A DNA stretch of 64,000 bases from Streptomyces radicis (GTDB lineage: Bacteria > Actinomycetota > Actinomycetes > Streptomycetales > Streptomycetaceae), in the NCBI RefSeq assembly GCF_003626575.1, contig NZ_RBDY01000018.1, forward strand, positions 1 to 64,000, given 5' to 3'. Numbering within the stretch: position 1 is the first letter of the stretch; the number at the start of each line of letters is the position of its first letter. Both the position numbers and the translations under genes were made by a program. Under the pieces are notes generated by a model that was not told where the DNA came from, made no database searches, and was given only the letters and a program-made list of their open reading frames with translations. This document shows positions 7,323-16,045 of the stretch, in pieces.

Positions 7323-8277
7323 ACGTCACCTCGGCGCCACGTTCCGCCCCAGGCGGCGCTCCGTCCAACGTTCCGCCGCCGCGCCAACGTTCCGCCGCCG
7401 CGCCCACGAGCTCGGCGGCGGCCGTGATCAGGGCGTCGCGGTGCGGGTGGCGGCGCGCGTGCAGGACGACGCGCCTCCTGACCGTGGGGTGGATCAGCGG
7501 CCTGGCGACGACGGCGCCGGGGAGGTCGGCCGCCGCGAGGCGCGGCAGTACGGTGATGCCGATGCCCGCGCCCACCAGGGCGAGCGCCGCGCGGTGGTCG
7601 TCGAGCCTGGCGACATGGCGCGGGGCGAACCCGGCGGCGGCGCAGGCGCCCCTGATGATCTGCCCGATCGGGCTGTCGTAGAGGTCGTGGTCGATCCACG
7701 GCTGGGTCCGCAGCTCCCCGAGGGCGATCTCGCGCGCGCCCGCGAGGGGATGCGCCGCCGGAACGACCGCGAGCAGCTCCTCGGTGAGCAGCGCGTGGCG
7801 CCGGTAGCCGTCCAGGCGGATCTCCGCGCCGTCCACGGGCTCGGTGCGGATGTCGAGGTCGGGCTGCCGACGGCCCCGCCCGTCGACCGGCTCGTTGAGG
7901 CTGACCTCCACCGTGATGTTCGGCCGGATCTCGCGCACGCCACGGACCACCTCGGGGATCAACTCCTCGGCCGCGGACGCGAAGCACGCGATCGCGAGCC
8001 GCTCGGCCTGGCCCGCGCGCAGATCCGCGACCGTGCGCTCGAGGCGCGCGAAGTCGGCGAGCAGCGGGCGCGCCTGCTCGGCGAGGTGGAGCGCCGCGTC
8101 GGTCGGCGCGATCCCGCGCCCGTCCCTCTCGAACAGCACAAGCCCCGTCTCCTTCGCCAGGGCAGCCATGTGCTGGCTGATCGTCGCGGGGGAGTAGGTG
8201 AGATTGCGGGCGGCGGCGTTGATCGAGCCCGCCGCGAGCACGGCCTGGAGGATCGCGAGACGGTGTGAGTTCAGCAT
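7321..8277 (-). CDS. LysR family transcriptional regulator
   Basis: A 318-residue protein from ATG 8277. The N-terminal helix-turn-helix (about 4-62) shows the LysR text LAILQAVLAAGSINAAAR and LTYSPATISQHMAAL, followed by the linker helix and an inducer-binding domain with LLAVVPAAHPL and GAGIGITVLPRL. The C-terminal 40 residues are Ala/Arg-rich and probably disordered. It is divergent from the class III aminotransferase gene at 8359 with 81 bases between the starts, so it probably regulates that gene, sensing a small amino acid or keto acid. Closest in style to the LysR proteins beside amino-acid catabolic genes of streptomycetes. Confidence 0.88.
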   Translation of the reverse strand: MLNSHRLAILQAVLAAGSINAAARNLTYSPATISQHMAALAKETGLVLFERDGRGIAPTDAALHLAEQARPLLADFARLERTVADLRAGQAERLAIACFASAAEELIPEVVRGVREIRPNITVEVSLNEPVDGRGRRQPDLDIRTEPVDGAEIRLDGYRRHALLTEELLAVVPAAHPLAGAREIALGELRTQPWIDHDLYDSPIGQIIRGACAAAGFAPRHVARLDDHRAALALVGAGIGITVLPRLAAADLPGAVVARPLIHPTVRRRVVLHARRHPHRDALITAAAELVGAAAERWRGGGTLDGAPPGAERGAEVT

Positions 8278-8358
8278 GTTCCGCTCAGGCTACAACCATC
8301 AGCCGACACCGAACGTTCCAACGCTTTCTTCCGCTTGTCCCTGACGATCGGGGGCGCG

Positions 8359-9669
8359 ATGGTGGTGCGTGTGGACACGAGCTTCTGGGAAGACGCCGAC
8401 CGCCTGCTGGTCCGCTACGGCGCGCCGTTCAGCCCGCGCGTCATCGAGCGCGCCGCCGGGTCGTATGTGTACGACGAGGCGGGCGAGCCGATCCTCGACT
8501 TCACGTCGGGGCAGATGAGCGCGGTCCTCGGGCATGCGCACCCGGATGTCGTCGCGGCGGTCTCGACGGCGGTCGGAACGCTGGACCACCTGTACAGCGG
8601 CATGCTCAGCCGCCCCGTCGTCGACCTGGCCGCCGCGCTCGCCGAGACCCTGCCTCCCGAGCTCGGCAAGATGCTGCTGCTGAGCACCGGCGCCGAGTCG
8701 AACGAGGCGGCGATCAAGCTCGCCAAGCTCTACACAGGGCGCTACGAGATCGTGTCGTTCGACCGGTCCTGGCACGGCATGAGCCAGGGCGCGGCCTCGG
8801 CGACGTTCTCGGCGGGGCGCCGGGGCTACGGACCGCCCACCCCGGGGAACTTCACGCTGCCGACGCCCAACGCCTACCGCTCGCCGTTCCGCGCGCCCGA
8901 CGGCTCGCACGACTGGGAGGCGGAGCTGCGGTACGGCTTCGAGCTGATCGACCGGCAGTCGACGGGGAGCCTCGCCGCGTGCCTCGTGGAGCCCATCCTG
9001 TCATCGGGCGGCATCATCGAGCTGCCGCACGGCTATCTGGCCCGGCTGCGCGAACTGTGCGACGAGCGCGGCATGTTGCTCATCCTCGACGAGGCGCAGA
9101 CCGGCCTTGGCCGCACCGGGACGATGTACGCCTTCGAGCGCGACGGCGTCGTCCCCGACCTGCTGACGCTCTCCAAGACGCTCGGCGCGGGGCTGCCCGT
9201 GGCGGCGGTGCTCACCGGCGAGCGCATCGAGCGGGTGTGCCACGAGCGGGGCTTCCTGTTCTTCACGACCCATGTGTCCGACCCGCTCGCGGCGACGGTC
9301 GGATCGACGGTGCTGCGGGTGATCCGGCGCGACGGGCTCGTCGCCCGCGCGGCGTCGCTCGGGCGACAGCTGGGCGCGAGGCTCGCAGAGCTGCGCGACC
9401 GCTACGACATCGTCGGCGACGTGCGGGGGCGCGGCCTGCTCCAGGGGCTCGAGCTGGTCACCGACCGGCGGAGCAAGGCACCGGCCGACGAGATCGGCCA
9501 GGCCGTCACCCGCGCCTGCCTCGAACGCGGCCTGCACGTCAACATCGTCCAACTCCCCGGCATGGGCGGCATCTTCCGCATCGCGCCACCACTCACGGTG
9601 AGCGAGGACGAGCTGCACACGGGGATCGACATCCTGGCCACGGCGATCGAATCGGCGACGACCGGCTAA
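8359..9669 (+). CDS. Class III aminotransferase, 2,2-dialkylglycine decarboxylase-like
   Basis: A 436-residue PLP enzyme; start ATG 8359 is chosen because it follows GGGGGCG and because the conserved text begins soon after (VDTSFWEDADRLLVRYG). Motifs are TSGQMSAVLGHAHP, STGAESNEAAIKLAK, the Asp in LLILDEAQTGLGRTG, and the PLP Lys in TLSKTLGAGLP. The glutamine in TSGQMSAVLGH and the Trp/His in SFDRSWHGMSQG are features of dialkylglycine decarboxylases, which decarboxylate and transaminate 2,2-dialkylglycines such as 2-aminoisobutyrate. Divergent from its probable LysR regulator. An ordinary omega-transaminase remains possible. Confidence 0.85.
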   Translation: MVVRVDTSFWEDADRLLVRYGAPFSPRVIERAAGSYVYDEAGEPILDFTSGQMSAVLGHAHPDVVAAVSTAVGTLDHLYSGMLSRPVVDLAAALAETLPPELGKMLLLSTGAESNEAAIKLAKLYTGRYEIVSFDRSWHGMSQGAASATFSAGRRGYGPPTPGNFTLPTPNAYRSPFRAPDGSHDWEAELRYGFELIDRQSTGSLAACLVEPILSSGGIIELPHGYLARLRELCDERGMLLILDEAQTGLGRTGTMYAFERDGVVPDLLTLSKTLGAGLPVAAVLTGERIERVCHERGFLFFTTHVSDPLAATVGSTVLRVIRRDGLVARAASLGRQLGARLAELRDRYDIVGDVRGRGLLQGLELVTDRRSKAPADEIGQAVTRACLERGLHVNIVQLPGMGGIFRIAPPLTVSEDELHTGIDILATAIESATTG

Positions 9670-9680
9670 GGGCGGCCAAG

Positions 9681-10399
9681 GGCGGCTACTGGCTGGACGT
9701 CCTCCCGTTCGCCGTCTGCCGGGTGTCGGGTGTGGGGCGGTGCGGGTCAGAGCTTGGCACCTACGGGGGAGGGGGCGTCGGGTGACCGGCCGTCCCGGTA
9801 AACGGTCGGTCTCGTCGCTGGCCGGGACCGTTCGCCAGCCGGGCGCGGCGGATACCGCTTTGCGAGTGGCCGACTTCTGGGCGGGTGGCTGGGGTGGCGC
9901 GCACCCTTCGGGCCTGCCCTGGCCGCCGCTCTCGTCGTTCACCGCGCGCACGTTGAGCTCAGGTAGCGGGCCGGTGCTCATCCGCCGCTTACACGAGGTC
10001 GGGGTCTCTTCTGAAACGCGGCACGTTCTGTTCAACACAAAGTGTGCGCCGTTGTGAAAGAGCACCCGCCCCGGCATAAGCGCTACATAAACGCCGCACC
10101 GCCGAGACGGCGCGCTACATAAGCTCGTCGGACATCAAGAATGAAAACGCTTCGGGCGGCCAGGGCAGGCCCGAAGGGTGCGCGCCACCGTAAGCGACCA
10201 CCGGGAAAACGGCCGCCAACTACCGTCGCGGCCGCGCCCGTTCGGCGAACGGTCCCCGCCGACAACGAGACCGACCGTGTACCGGGACGGCCGGTCACCC
10301 GACGCCCCCTCCCCCGTAGGTGCCATCAGTAACCCGCACCCACCGCGAAAGAAGAAGTCGGCCGACGGCGAACGGGAGGACGTCCAGCCATGAGCCGCC
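9681..10399. repeat. Long imperfect inverted repeat (arms about 245 bases), no gene
   Basis: The arm at 9681-9927 and the arm at 10155-10399 are imperfect reverse complements. The best part is near identical: CACCTACGGGGGAGGGGGCG at 9759-9778 recurs inverted near 10320, followed by TCGGGTGACCGGCCGTCCCG in both arms. Small insertions and deletions shift the frame between arms, so the frames in it are not homologous proteins. The central 227 bases contain two copies of GCGCTACATAA (about 10080-10130). No transposase, terminal inverted repeat or target duplication was found. The whole 785 bases between 9670 and 10454 contains no convincing gene. Confidence 0.75.
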
Positions 10400-10454
10400 C
10401 ATGGCCGGAGCCGCGGCCCCGTAGCCGAGGTGGCCACCCGGCAGGGGCACCCCC

Positions 10455-10934
10455 TCAACCGCCGGAGGCCCCCTCGTAGCGCCGCATCGTCGCCACGAAC
10501 ATGGCCCGCTCCGCGGCGGAAAGCGTCGCGAACGCCGTGCGCCACGCCTCCGCGCCGTTGGCCAGCCAGCCCTCGATCGCGGCCCTCGTCTCCGGGTCGC
10601 CGCTGAGCGTCACGATCGTGCGGCGCCCGTCCTGGGGGTCGGGGTGCCGTTCGAGCACCCCCTGCTTGCTGAGGTCGCTCACCATCAGGCTCACCGTGGT
10701 CGGCGCGACCTCGAGCCGCGCGGCGAGCTGGCTGACCTGCTGGGGGCCGTCGAAGAGGAGGTAGGCGAGCAGCGACAGATGGCGCGGCGCGAGGTGGAAC
10801 GACTTCAGCCGCTCGGGCAGCGCCACCCGCTTGAGCCGCGCCGCGACCCTCGGCATCAGCAGCAGCATGGCCCGCACCGCGTCGTCGCTGCTCAGCTCGT
10901 CCGGCTCACCGCCCAACGCGACCACCCTCCGCAC
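10455..10934 (-). CDS. MarR family transcriptional regulator
   Basis: About 159 residues if started at GTG 10934; a TTG at 10916, nine bases after GGAGG, is an equally good start and would give about 153 residues. The winged helix is clear: HLAPRHLSLLAYLL, VSQLAARLEVAPTTVSLMVSDL, then the wing GVLERHPDPQDGRRTIVTLS. It lies 31 bases downstream of the class V aminotransferase gene on the same strand and so shares the transcript that starts behind the SAM-type riboswitch. MarR proteins usually repress nearby genes and respond to small aromatic or thiol compounds; its target here is not evident. Confidence 0.88.
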   Translation of the reverse strand: MRRVVALGGEPDELSSDDAVRAMLLLMPRVAARLKRVALPERLKSFHLAPRHLSLLAYLLFDGPQQVSQLAARLEVAPTTVSLMVSDLSKQGVLERHPDPQDGRRTIVTLSGDPETRAAIEGWLANGAEAWRTAFATLSAAERAMFVATMRRYEGASGG

Positions 10935-10965
10935 ACCCGGGACGGGCCCACGCTACCTCACGCGC

Positions 10966-12258
10966 TCACGCGGCCAGCTCGCGCACGGCCAGGACCAGGC
11001 GCTCCGCGTGCGCGAGCGGCGTTCCGGCGCCGAAGCTCACCCGCACCGCCGCCTCGGGGCCCTCGCAGCCCGCGTCCGCCTCGGCGTCCAGCAGCTCCCG
11101 CACCAGCGGCTGCGCGCAGAACATCCCCGCCCGCACCCCGATGCCGTACCGCTCGGACAACTCCCGTGCCGCGTCGGCCGCTTCGCGCCCGGCCACGGTG
11201 AACGACACCACCGCGACCCGGTCCGCGCCGGACCCGAACAGCGACAGCTCCCGCACCCCCGGCACCGACGCGAGACCCTCGCGCACCACGCCGAGCAGCC
11301 GCCGCTCGTGCGCCTCGATCGCCTCGAAGCCCACCGCCGCGAGCGCCCGGCACGCCGCCGCGACGGCCAGCGCGCCGATGACGTTGGGGGAGCCCGCCTC
11401 GTGCCGCGCCTCGTCCCGCGCCCACTCGACCGCGAGGCGCCCGTCGGACCCCCGCGTCACCACGCGGGTCGCGCCGCCGCCCGCCAGATACGGCTCGGCC
11501 TCGCTCAGCCAGTCGCCGCGCCCCGCGAGCACGCCCGAGCCGAACGGCGCGTACAGCTTGTGGCCCGAGAACGCCACCCAGTCCACGTCCAACTCGCCCA
11601 GATCCACGGCCCGATGGGGCGCGAGCTGCGCCGCGTCGAGCACCACGCGGGCGCCGTGCCGCCGCGCGACGGCGACCAGCTCGCGCACCGGCCACAGCTC
11701 GCCCGTCACGTTCGAGGCGCCCGTCACGCACAGCAGCGCGGGCGTCCCCGCGGGGCGCGCGGCCAGCGCCTCGTCCACGGCCCGCACCGCCTCGGCGGCG
11801 GAGCGGGGCACGGGCAGGCACGTCAACGGGTGGCGGCGCCACGGCAGCAGCAGCGCGTGGTGCTCGCTGGCGAACGCGAACACCCGCGTCCCCTCGGGCA
11901 GCGCGCCCGCGAGCAGGTTGAGCGAGTCGGTCGTCGAGCGCGTGAACACCACCTGGTCGCCGGGGCGGCAGCCGAGGAACGCCGCGACCTCGGCCCGGCT
12001 GCGTTCGAACAACTCCGTGGCGCGCAGCGACAGCTGGCCCGCCCCCCGGTGCACGCCCGCGTAGTGCGGGGCGAACGCGGCGACCTCGTCCCACACCGCC
12101 CGCGCCGCCGGGGCGCTGGCGGCACAGTCGAGCGCCGCGTAGTCGATCTGCCCGCCGCTCGCGAGCGGCACCAGGACATCCGCGCCGAGCACCGGCAACG
12201 GGACGTCGAGGGACGCCGAAAGGGGGGTGGACACAGTGATACAAGGGGCCTGGGTCAT
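10966..12258 (-). CDS. Class V aminotransferase-fold PLP enzyme (cysteine desulfurase-like)
   Basis: A 430-residue PLP enzyme from ATG 12258. It has the class V features VVFTRSTTDSLNLL, HHALLLPW, the Asp in ARVVLDAAQLAPH, and the PLP Lys in VAFSGHKLYAPFG; EAGSPNVIGALA follows, as in SufS/CsdA-like proteins. A cysteine near residue 380 (GMFCAQPLV) could be the acceptor of a desulfurase, but the surrounding text is not the standard SufS loop. The gene follows a SAM-type riboswitch, so a role in sulfur amino-acid metabolism, such as cysteine or homocysteine turnover, is the best inference. MarR gene is co-transcribed. Confidence 0.85.
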   Translation of the reverse strand: MTQAPCITVSTPLSASLDVPLPVLGADVLVPLASGGQIDYAALDCAASAPAARAVWDEVAAFAPHYAGVHRGAGQLSLRATELFERSRAEVAAFLGCRPGDQVVFTRSTTDSLNLLAGALPEGTRVFAFASEHHALLLPWRRHPLTCLPVPRSAAEAVRAVDEALAARPAGTPALLCVTGASNVTGELWPVRELVAVARRHGARVVLDAAQLAPHRAVDLGELDVDWVAFSGHKLYAPFGSGVLAGRGDWLSEAEPYLAGGGATRVVTRGSDGRLAVEWARDEARHEAGSPNVIGALAVAAACRALAAVGFEAIEAHERRLLGVVREGLASVPGVRELSLFGSGADRVAVVSFTVAGREAADAARELSERYGIGVRAGMFCAQPLVRELLDAEADAGCEGPEAAVRVSFGAGTPLAHAERLVLAVRELAA

Positions 12259-12310
12259 GGCGGGGCTACTCCCTGATCCGCGCTTGCCACGGACCCTGCG
12301 CCCGCGGCCC

Positions 12311-12391
12311 GGTCATCACCCGGGGCACCCCACCGCGGAGGAGGGTTGCCGGACAGCGGGCCGGGGCCCTCAACTGCTGTCACTCGTGACC
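12311..12391 (-). promoter_or_regulatory. SAM riboswitch (SAM-I/IV superfamily)
   Basis: On the reverse strand the element opens with GGTCACGAGTGACAGC and closes with GGGTGATGACC, so GGTCA and TGACC form the P1 stem. Between them are the typical GGCCCGCTGTCCGGCAACC and TCCGCGGTGGGGTGCCCCGG blocks of actinomycete S-adenosylmethionine riboswitches. It lies 53 bases upstream of the class V aminotransferase start. In this family high SAM closes expression, so the operon should be switched on when SAM is low. The exact subtype (SAM-I, SAM-IV or the hybrid variant) needs a covariance-model search. Confidence 0.8.
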
Positions 12392-12536
12392 TTGGCAGCC
12401 ATTCTGTCACATCCTGTCCGCCGCGCCACCCCCCGGGAGGAAGACGGTCACGCGATGGAAGTACGTTGTGTGTTCGGATGGTTGCGGTGGGTAGTGGGGC
12501 TGGCGATCATCAACGCCTCGACCGAGAGGACAACCC

Positions 12537-12917
12537 ATGCGCGTGCGACACCTCGCGGGGGCGGTGGCAGCCGCCACCCTCGTGGCCATCGCGGGACCGG
12601 CCGCCACCGCCCAGGCGGAGACCGGCATCTTCCGCTACAGCCTCCCCGGGGGCAACGAGGGGTCCATCGAGGACCCCATGACCTACCAGTGCTACGAGCT
12701 GGAGAGCCCCGACAAGCCCGTGAGCCTGGGCTTCAACAACACCGTGTTCGTCGCCGAGTTGTACGCCGACGGCGGCTGCCAGCACCCCGTCGGCACCGAG
12801 GTGCGGCCCAACTCCGGCTTCCGCAGCGACCCTTCGCTCGGCGTGCAGTTCCGCCCCGCGGGCACCGCGGCCGAGCCCGCCGCCACGCCCCAGGCGTCCA
12901 CCACCACCCTTCTGTAG
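12537..12917 (+). CDS. Small secreted protein, function unknown
   Basis: A 126-residue protein from ATG 12537 (GAGAGGACAACCC upstream). Residues 1-27 are a Sec signal peptide (MRVRHLAGAVAAATLVAIAG, cleavage near AQA). The mature domain of about 70 residues, with two cysteines (TYQCYELES and GGCQHPVG), has the look of the small beta-sheet secreted proteins of Streptomyces, with SLGFNNTVFVAELYAD and a final short strand VQFRP. The last 20 residues are low-complexity Ala/Thr/Pro. It is divergent from the SAM-riboswitch operon and probably has its own promoter. Confidence 0.75.
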   Translation: MRVRHLAGAVAAATLVAIAGPAATAQAETGIFRYSLPGGNEGSIEDPMTYQCYELESPDKPVSLGFNNTVFVAELYADGGCQHPVGTEVRPNSGFRSDPSLGVQFRPAGTAAEPAATPQASTTTLL

Positions 12918-12939
12918 CCCCGCCGAGGGACCGCCCTTC

Positions 12940-12962
12940 CGCGCCCACCACCCCCGGGCGCG
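12940..12962. terminator. Hairpin terminator between convergent genes
   Basis: CGCGCCC at 12940-12946 pairs with GGGCGCG at 12956-12962, within a longer GC-rich imperfect hairpin. It lies between the convergent secreted-protein gene and the SARP gene. Confidence 0.55.
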
Positions 12963-12977
12963 GGAGGGCCCCGCGGC

Positions 12978-15752
12978 TCACCCGGGCCCGAGCAGCGCCC
13001 GCACCCGCTCCGCCTCGCGCGGCCTCCGCTGGACCGAGAACAGCTCCAACGCCCGCCGCCTCGCCTCCCCGGCCCGCGCGGCCTGGCCCAACTCCTCGTA
13101 GGCGTCGGCGAGATCGACCAGCGTGTCGGCGGCGAGCCGCGGACGGCCGAGCGGGCCGAGGTTCAGCTCCACCGACTCCCGGTAGTGCTCGACGGCCCCC
13201 ACGGGGTCGCCCATGCGCTGGGCCACCTGGCCGAGACCGCTCAACACCGCGGCCAGGCCCGCGACATCGCCCTCGGGCCGCAGCAGCGCCGCCGCCTCGC
13301 CGCAGTGCGCCCTGGCCCGCTCGGGCAGCCCGAGCCGCGCCTCGTACCAGCCGACCGCGTTGAGCGCGTAGGCGAGTCGCCGCGGCTCCGCGCCCTCCTC
13401 ACGGGCGAGTTCGAGGGCGCGCGACGCGTGGGCCAGCGCCTCGCGGTCGTCCCCGCGCAGCTCGTGCGCGTACGAGATCGCCCGGTGCGCGTCGCCCCTG
13501 TGCCGCGGGTCGCCGATGCCGTCGAAGATCGCCAGCGCCCTGTGCTGGAGCCGCAGCGCCTCCTCCACCTCGCCCGCGATCAGCCGCGCCCCGCCGAGCC
13601 GCCCGTACGCCTGGCCCCGCGCGACCGGGTCGCCGAGGCGTTCGCCGCCCGTGAGCCCCGCCGTCCAGGCGGCGATGTGCTCGCGCGTGCTGGCCCGCCG
13701 CAGGTGGTAGGTGTCGAGCACCCACGCGAGCCGCCACGCCGCCTCGTGCCAGCCCCGCCGCAGCGCCTCGGCCTGCACGGCGAGCAGCGCCTCGTGCTCC
13801 GCGTCGAACCACGCGAGCGCCGCCCCCGCGTTCTCGGGCAGCGACGGCACCGCCACGCCGTCGGGCGGGTCGACGGCGAACGGCACCCGCGAGGGGAACA
13901 GCACCTGATCCACCCGGTACGCCGCGTGCAGATACGCTGCCACCAGCCGTCGCACCGCCGACTCCCGTACGCCCGGCGGGAGTTGGGCGGCGCGCTCGGC
14001 CGCGTAACGCCTTGTCAGGTCGTGCATGCGGTAACGGCCGCCCGCCTGCGGGGAGATGAGGTGCGCGGCCCCCAGGCGCCGCAGCGCCGCCCGCGCCGCC
14101 GCGGGCTCCTCGCCGAGCAGCGCCACCGCCGCGGTCGGCCCCACATCGGGCCCGGGGGCCAGGCCGAGCAGCGCGAACGCCCGTGCGAGGCCCGGGGCGA
14201 GGGCCCGGTGGGATGTGGCCAGAACCGACCGCAGATCGGCGTTCAACTCCCCGCCGTCCAGCGCGTCGAGATCCGCCCCCGCCTCCCTCAGCTGCTCCGC
14301 GAGCGCCGAGAGCGGCGCGTCCGGCTGGCCCGCCGCGCGGGCGGCCAGCAGCCCGATCGCCAACGGCAGCCCCGCGCACCGCTCGAGCAGCTCGGCCGCC
14401 GTCTCGGGCTCGGCGGCGACGCGGCCCGCGCCCAGGTGGCGCCCGAGCAACTGCCGTGCCTCGGGCGGCGGAAGCACGTCCAGGGTCACCAACCTGGCGC
14501 CGTGCGCGGTGGCCAGGCCCGTCAGCCGGTGGCGGCCCGTGACCAGGGCGGCGCAGCCGGGTCCGCCGGGCAGCAGCGGCGCGACCTGCTCGCTGTCGCG
14601 CACGTTGTCCAGCACGACGAGCATCCGCCGCCCCGCGGTGAGGCTGCGGAACAGCCCGATGCGCGCCTCCCGTTCGGGTGGCACGGCCGACGCGTCGACG
14701 CCGAGCGCGGCGAGGAATCCCCGCACCGCCGTCTCCGGGTCGACGGGCTCGCTCGTGGGGTGGAAGCCGCGCAGGTCGGCGTAGAGCTGGCCGTCGGGGA
14801 AACGGGCCTGGCGCGTATGGGCCCACCGCAGCGCGAGCCATGTCTTGCCGACGCCGCCCGCCCCGCCGATCGCCGCCACCCCGCCCTGCGCGAGCGCGTC
14901 GTCGAGCTGGTCGAGCTCGCGCTCGCGCCCGGTGAACAGGGCGGTGGACGCCGGGAGTTGGCGGGGCACCAGCGGGCGGAGCGGAATGCCGCGCATCCGG
15001 AAGGTCGGCGTGGCCAGGCCCGGGTCGTCGGCCAGGATCCGCCGGTGCAGCCGCCGCAGCGCGTCGCCGGGGTCGGCGCCCAGCTCATCGGCCAGGCGCC
15101 GCCGCAGCCGCTCGTAGCGCTCCAGCGCCTCGGCGCCACGCCCGACGCGGTGCAGGGCCAGCATCAGCTGCCCGGCCAGCCGCTCGTCCAGCGGGTGCCG
15201 CTCGCCGTGCGGGACCAGCCGGGCCAGCGTCTCCTCGTCCCGGCCAAGGCCCAACAGGGCGTCCCCCAGGTCGAGCTCGGCGGCGAGCCGCTCCCGTTCC
15301 AGTGTGCCGCGCAGCGCGCCGAACCACGGCGTGTCAGGTAACGCCTGCGCCTCGCCCCGCCACAGGCCCAGCGCCTCCTGGAGCGGCGCGGCCCGCTCCG
15401 CCACGCCATCGGCCGCCCGGGCCCGCCCGGTCAGCGCCCTGAAGCGGTGCAGATCCACCGCCGTCGGCTCCGCGTCGAGCACATAGCCGCCGGGGCCCCG
15501 GCCGATCGCGACGTCGCCGCCAGGCGCCAACACCCGCCGCAGCCGCGACAGATAGCTGTACAGCGTGCCCTCGGCGCGCTGCGGCGCACGGCCGCCCCAC
15601 AGCCGTGCGACCAGCTCGTCCAGGGGGACGGGCCGCCCCACGTCCACGAGCAGCGCCGCCAGCGTCCAGCGCTGCCTGGCGTGCCCGAGATCCACGGGCC
15701 GCCCGTCGACGGTCGCCTCGACGGCTCCCAGCAGGGCGAACTCGGTCCTCAT
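12978..15752 (-). CDS. AfsR/SARP family regulator (SARP + NB-ARC + TPR)
   Basis: A 924-residue regulator; start ATG 15752 is preceded by GAGGGGG and begins directly at the SARP fold. Residues about 1-245 are the OmpR-type DNA-binding domain and bacterial transcriptional activation domain (LARQRW-like HARQRWTLAALL, LWGGRAPQRAEGTLYSYLSRLRR, then a helical repeat with LDERLAGQLMLALHRVGR). About 275-560 is the NB-ARC ATPase, with Walker A GGAGGVGKTWLALRWA, Walker B MLVVLDNV, and GLPLAIGLLA. The last 300 residues are TPR helices. Such AfsR-like proteins activate secondary-metabolite genes or act as global regulators. No biosynthetic cluster is adjacent, so the target is unknown. No TTA codon was noticed. 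Confidence 0.92.
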   Translation of the reverse strand: MRTEFALLGAVEATVDGRPVDLGHARQRWTLAALLVDVGRPVPLDELVARLWGGRAPQRAEGTLYSYLSRLRRVLAPGGDVAIGRGPGGYVLDAEPTAVDLHRFRALTGRARAADGVAERAAPLQEALGLWRGEAQALPDTPWFGALRGTLERERLAAELDLGDALLGLGRDEETLARLVPHGERHPLDERLAGQLMLALHRVGRGAEALERYERLRRRLADELGADPGDALRRLHRRILADDPGLATPTFRMRGIPLRPLVPRQLPASTALFTGRERELDQLDDALAQGGVAAIGGAGGVGKTWLALRWAHTRQARFPDGQLYADLRGFHPTSEPVDPETAVRGFLAALGVDASAVPPEREARIGLFRSLTAGRRMLVVLDNVRDSEQVAPLLPGGPGCAALVTGRHRLTGLATAHGARLVTLDVLPPPEARQLLGRHLGAGRVAAEPETAAELLERCAGLPLAIGLLAARAAGQPDAPLSALAEQLREAGADLDALDGGELNADLRSVLATSHRALAPGLARAFALLGLAPGPDVGPTAAVALLGEEPAAARAALRRLGAAHLISPQAGGRYRMHDLTRRYAAERAAQLPPGVRESAVRRLVAAYLHAAYRVDQVLFPSRVPFAVDPPDGVAVPSLPENAGAALAWFDAEHEALLAVQAEALRRGWHEAAWRLAWVLDTYHLRRASTREHIAAWTAGLTGGERLGDPVARGQAYGRLGGARLIAGEVEEALRLQHRALAIFDGIGDPRHRGDAHRAISYAHELRGDDREALAHASRALELAREEGAEPRRLAYALNAVGWYEARLGLPERARAHCGEAAALLRPEGDVAGLAAVLSGLGQVAQRMGDPVGAVEHYRESVELNLGPLGRPRLAADTLVDLADAYEELGQAARAGEARRRALELFSVQRRPREAERVRALLGPG

Positions 15753-16045
15753 GGTGCCCCCTCGCGAACACGACCCGGACCCGACGCCCCTTGATAGCCC
15801 TCCCACGCCCCCACGGACAAGCACTGACCAGCGGATTCAAGACTCTCCCAAGGTTCGCCCACGAGTCGGGGCGCACCGTGGTGGTCGAGCGGCGAAGACG
15901 CCGGGAAGTGGGGGGTTCGAGATGGTGATCCGCAGTACCGCATGGGAGTTCGCGCCACCGGTCTCGCCGGGGCACTGAGAGGGGGGCCGGACGGCGCCCA
16001 GCCGTCCGGCGCACCCGCGCGCCCGCCCGTCCGCGCCCCTGAGGA

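Noticed and set aside
9740..10298. Two opposed small ORFs (9740-10057 and 10083-10298) with similar text VTGRPG-RSVS
   Set aside because: The similarity comes from the inverted DNA repeat; the arms differ by frame-shifting indels, so a conserved protein is unlikely.
13185..15341. 718-residue open frame on the + strand opposite the SARP gene
   Set aside because: Composition is Arg/Gln/Pro-rich with no fold-like pattern; it is a GC-bias shadow of the 924-residue SARP regulator, which has clear domains.
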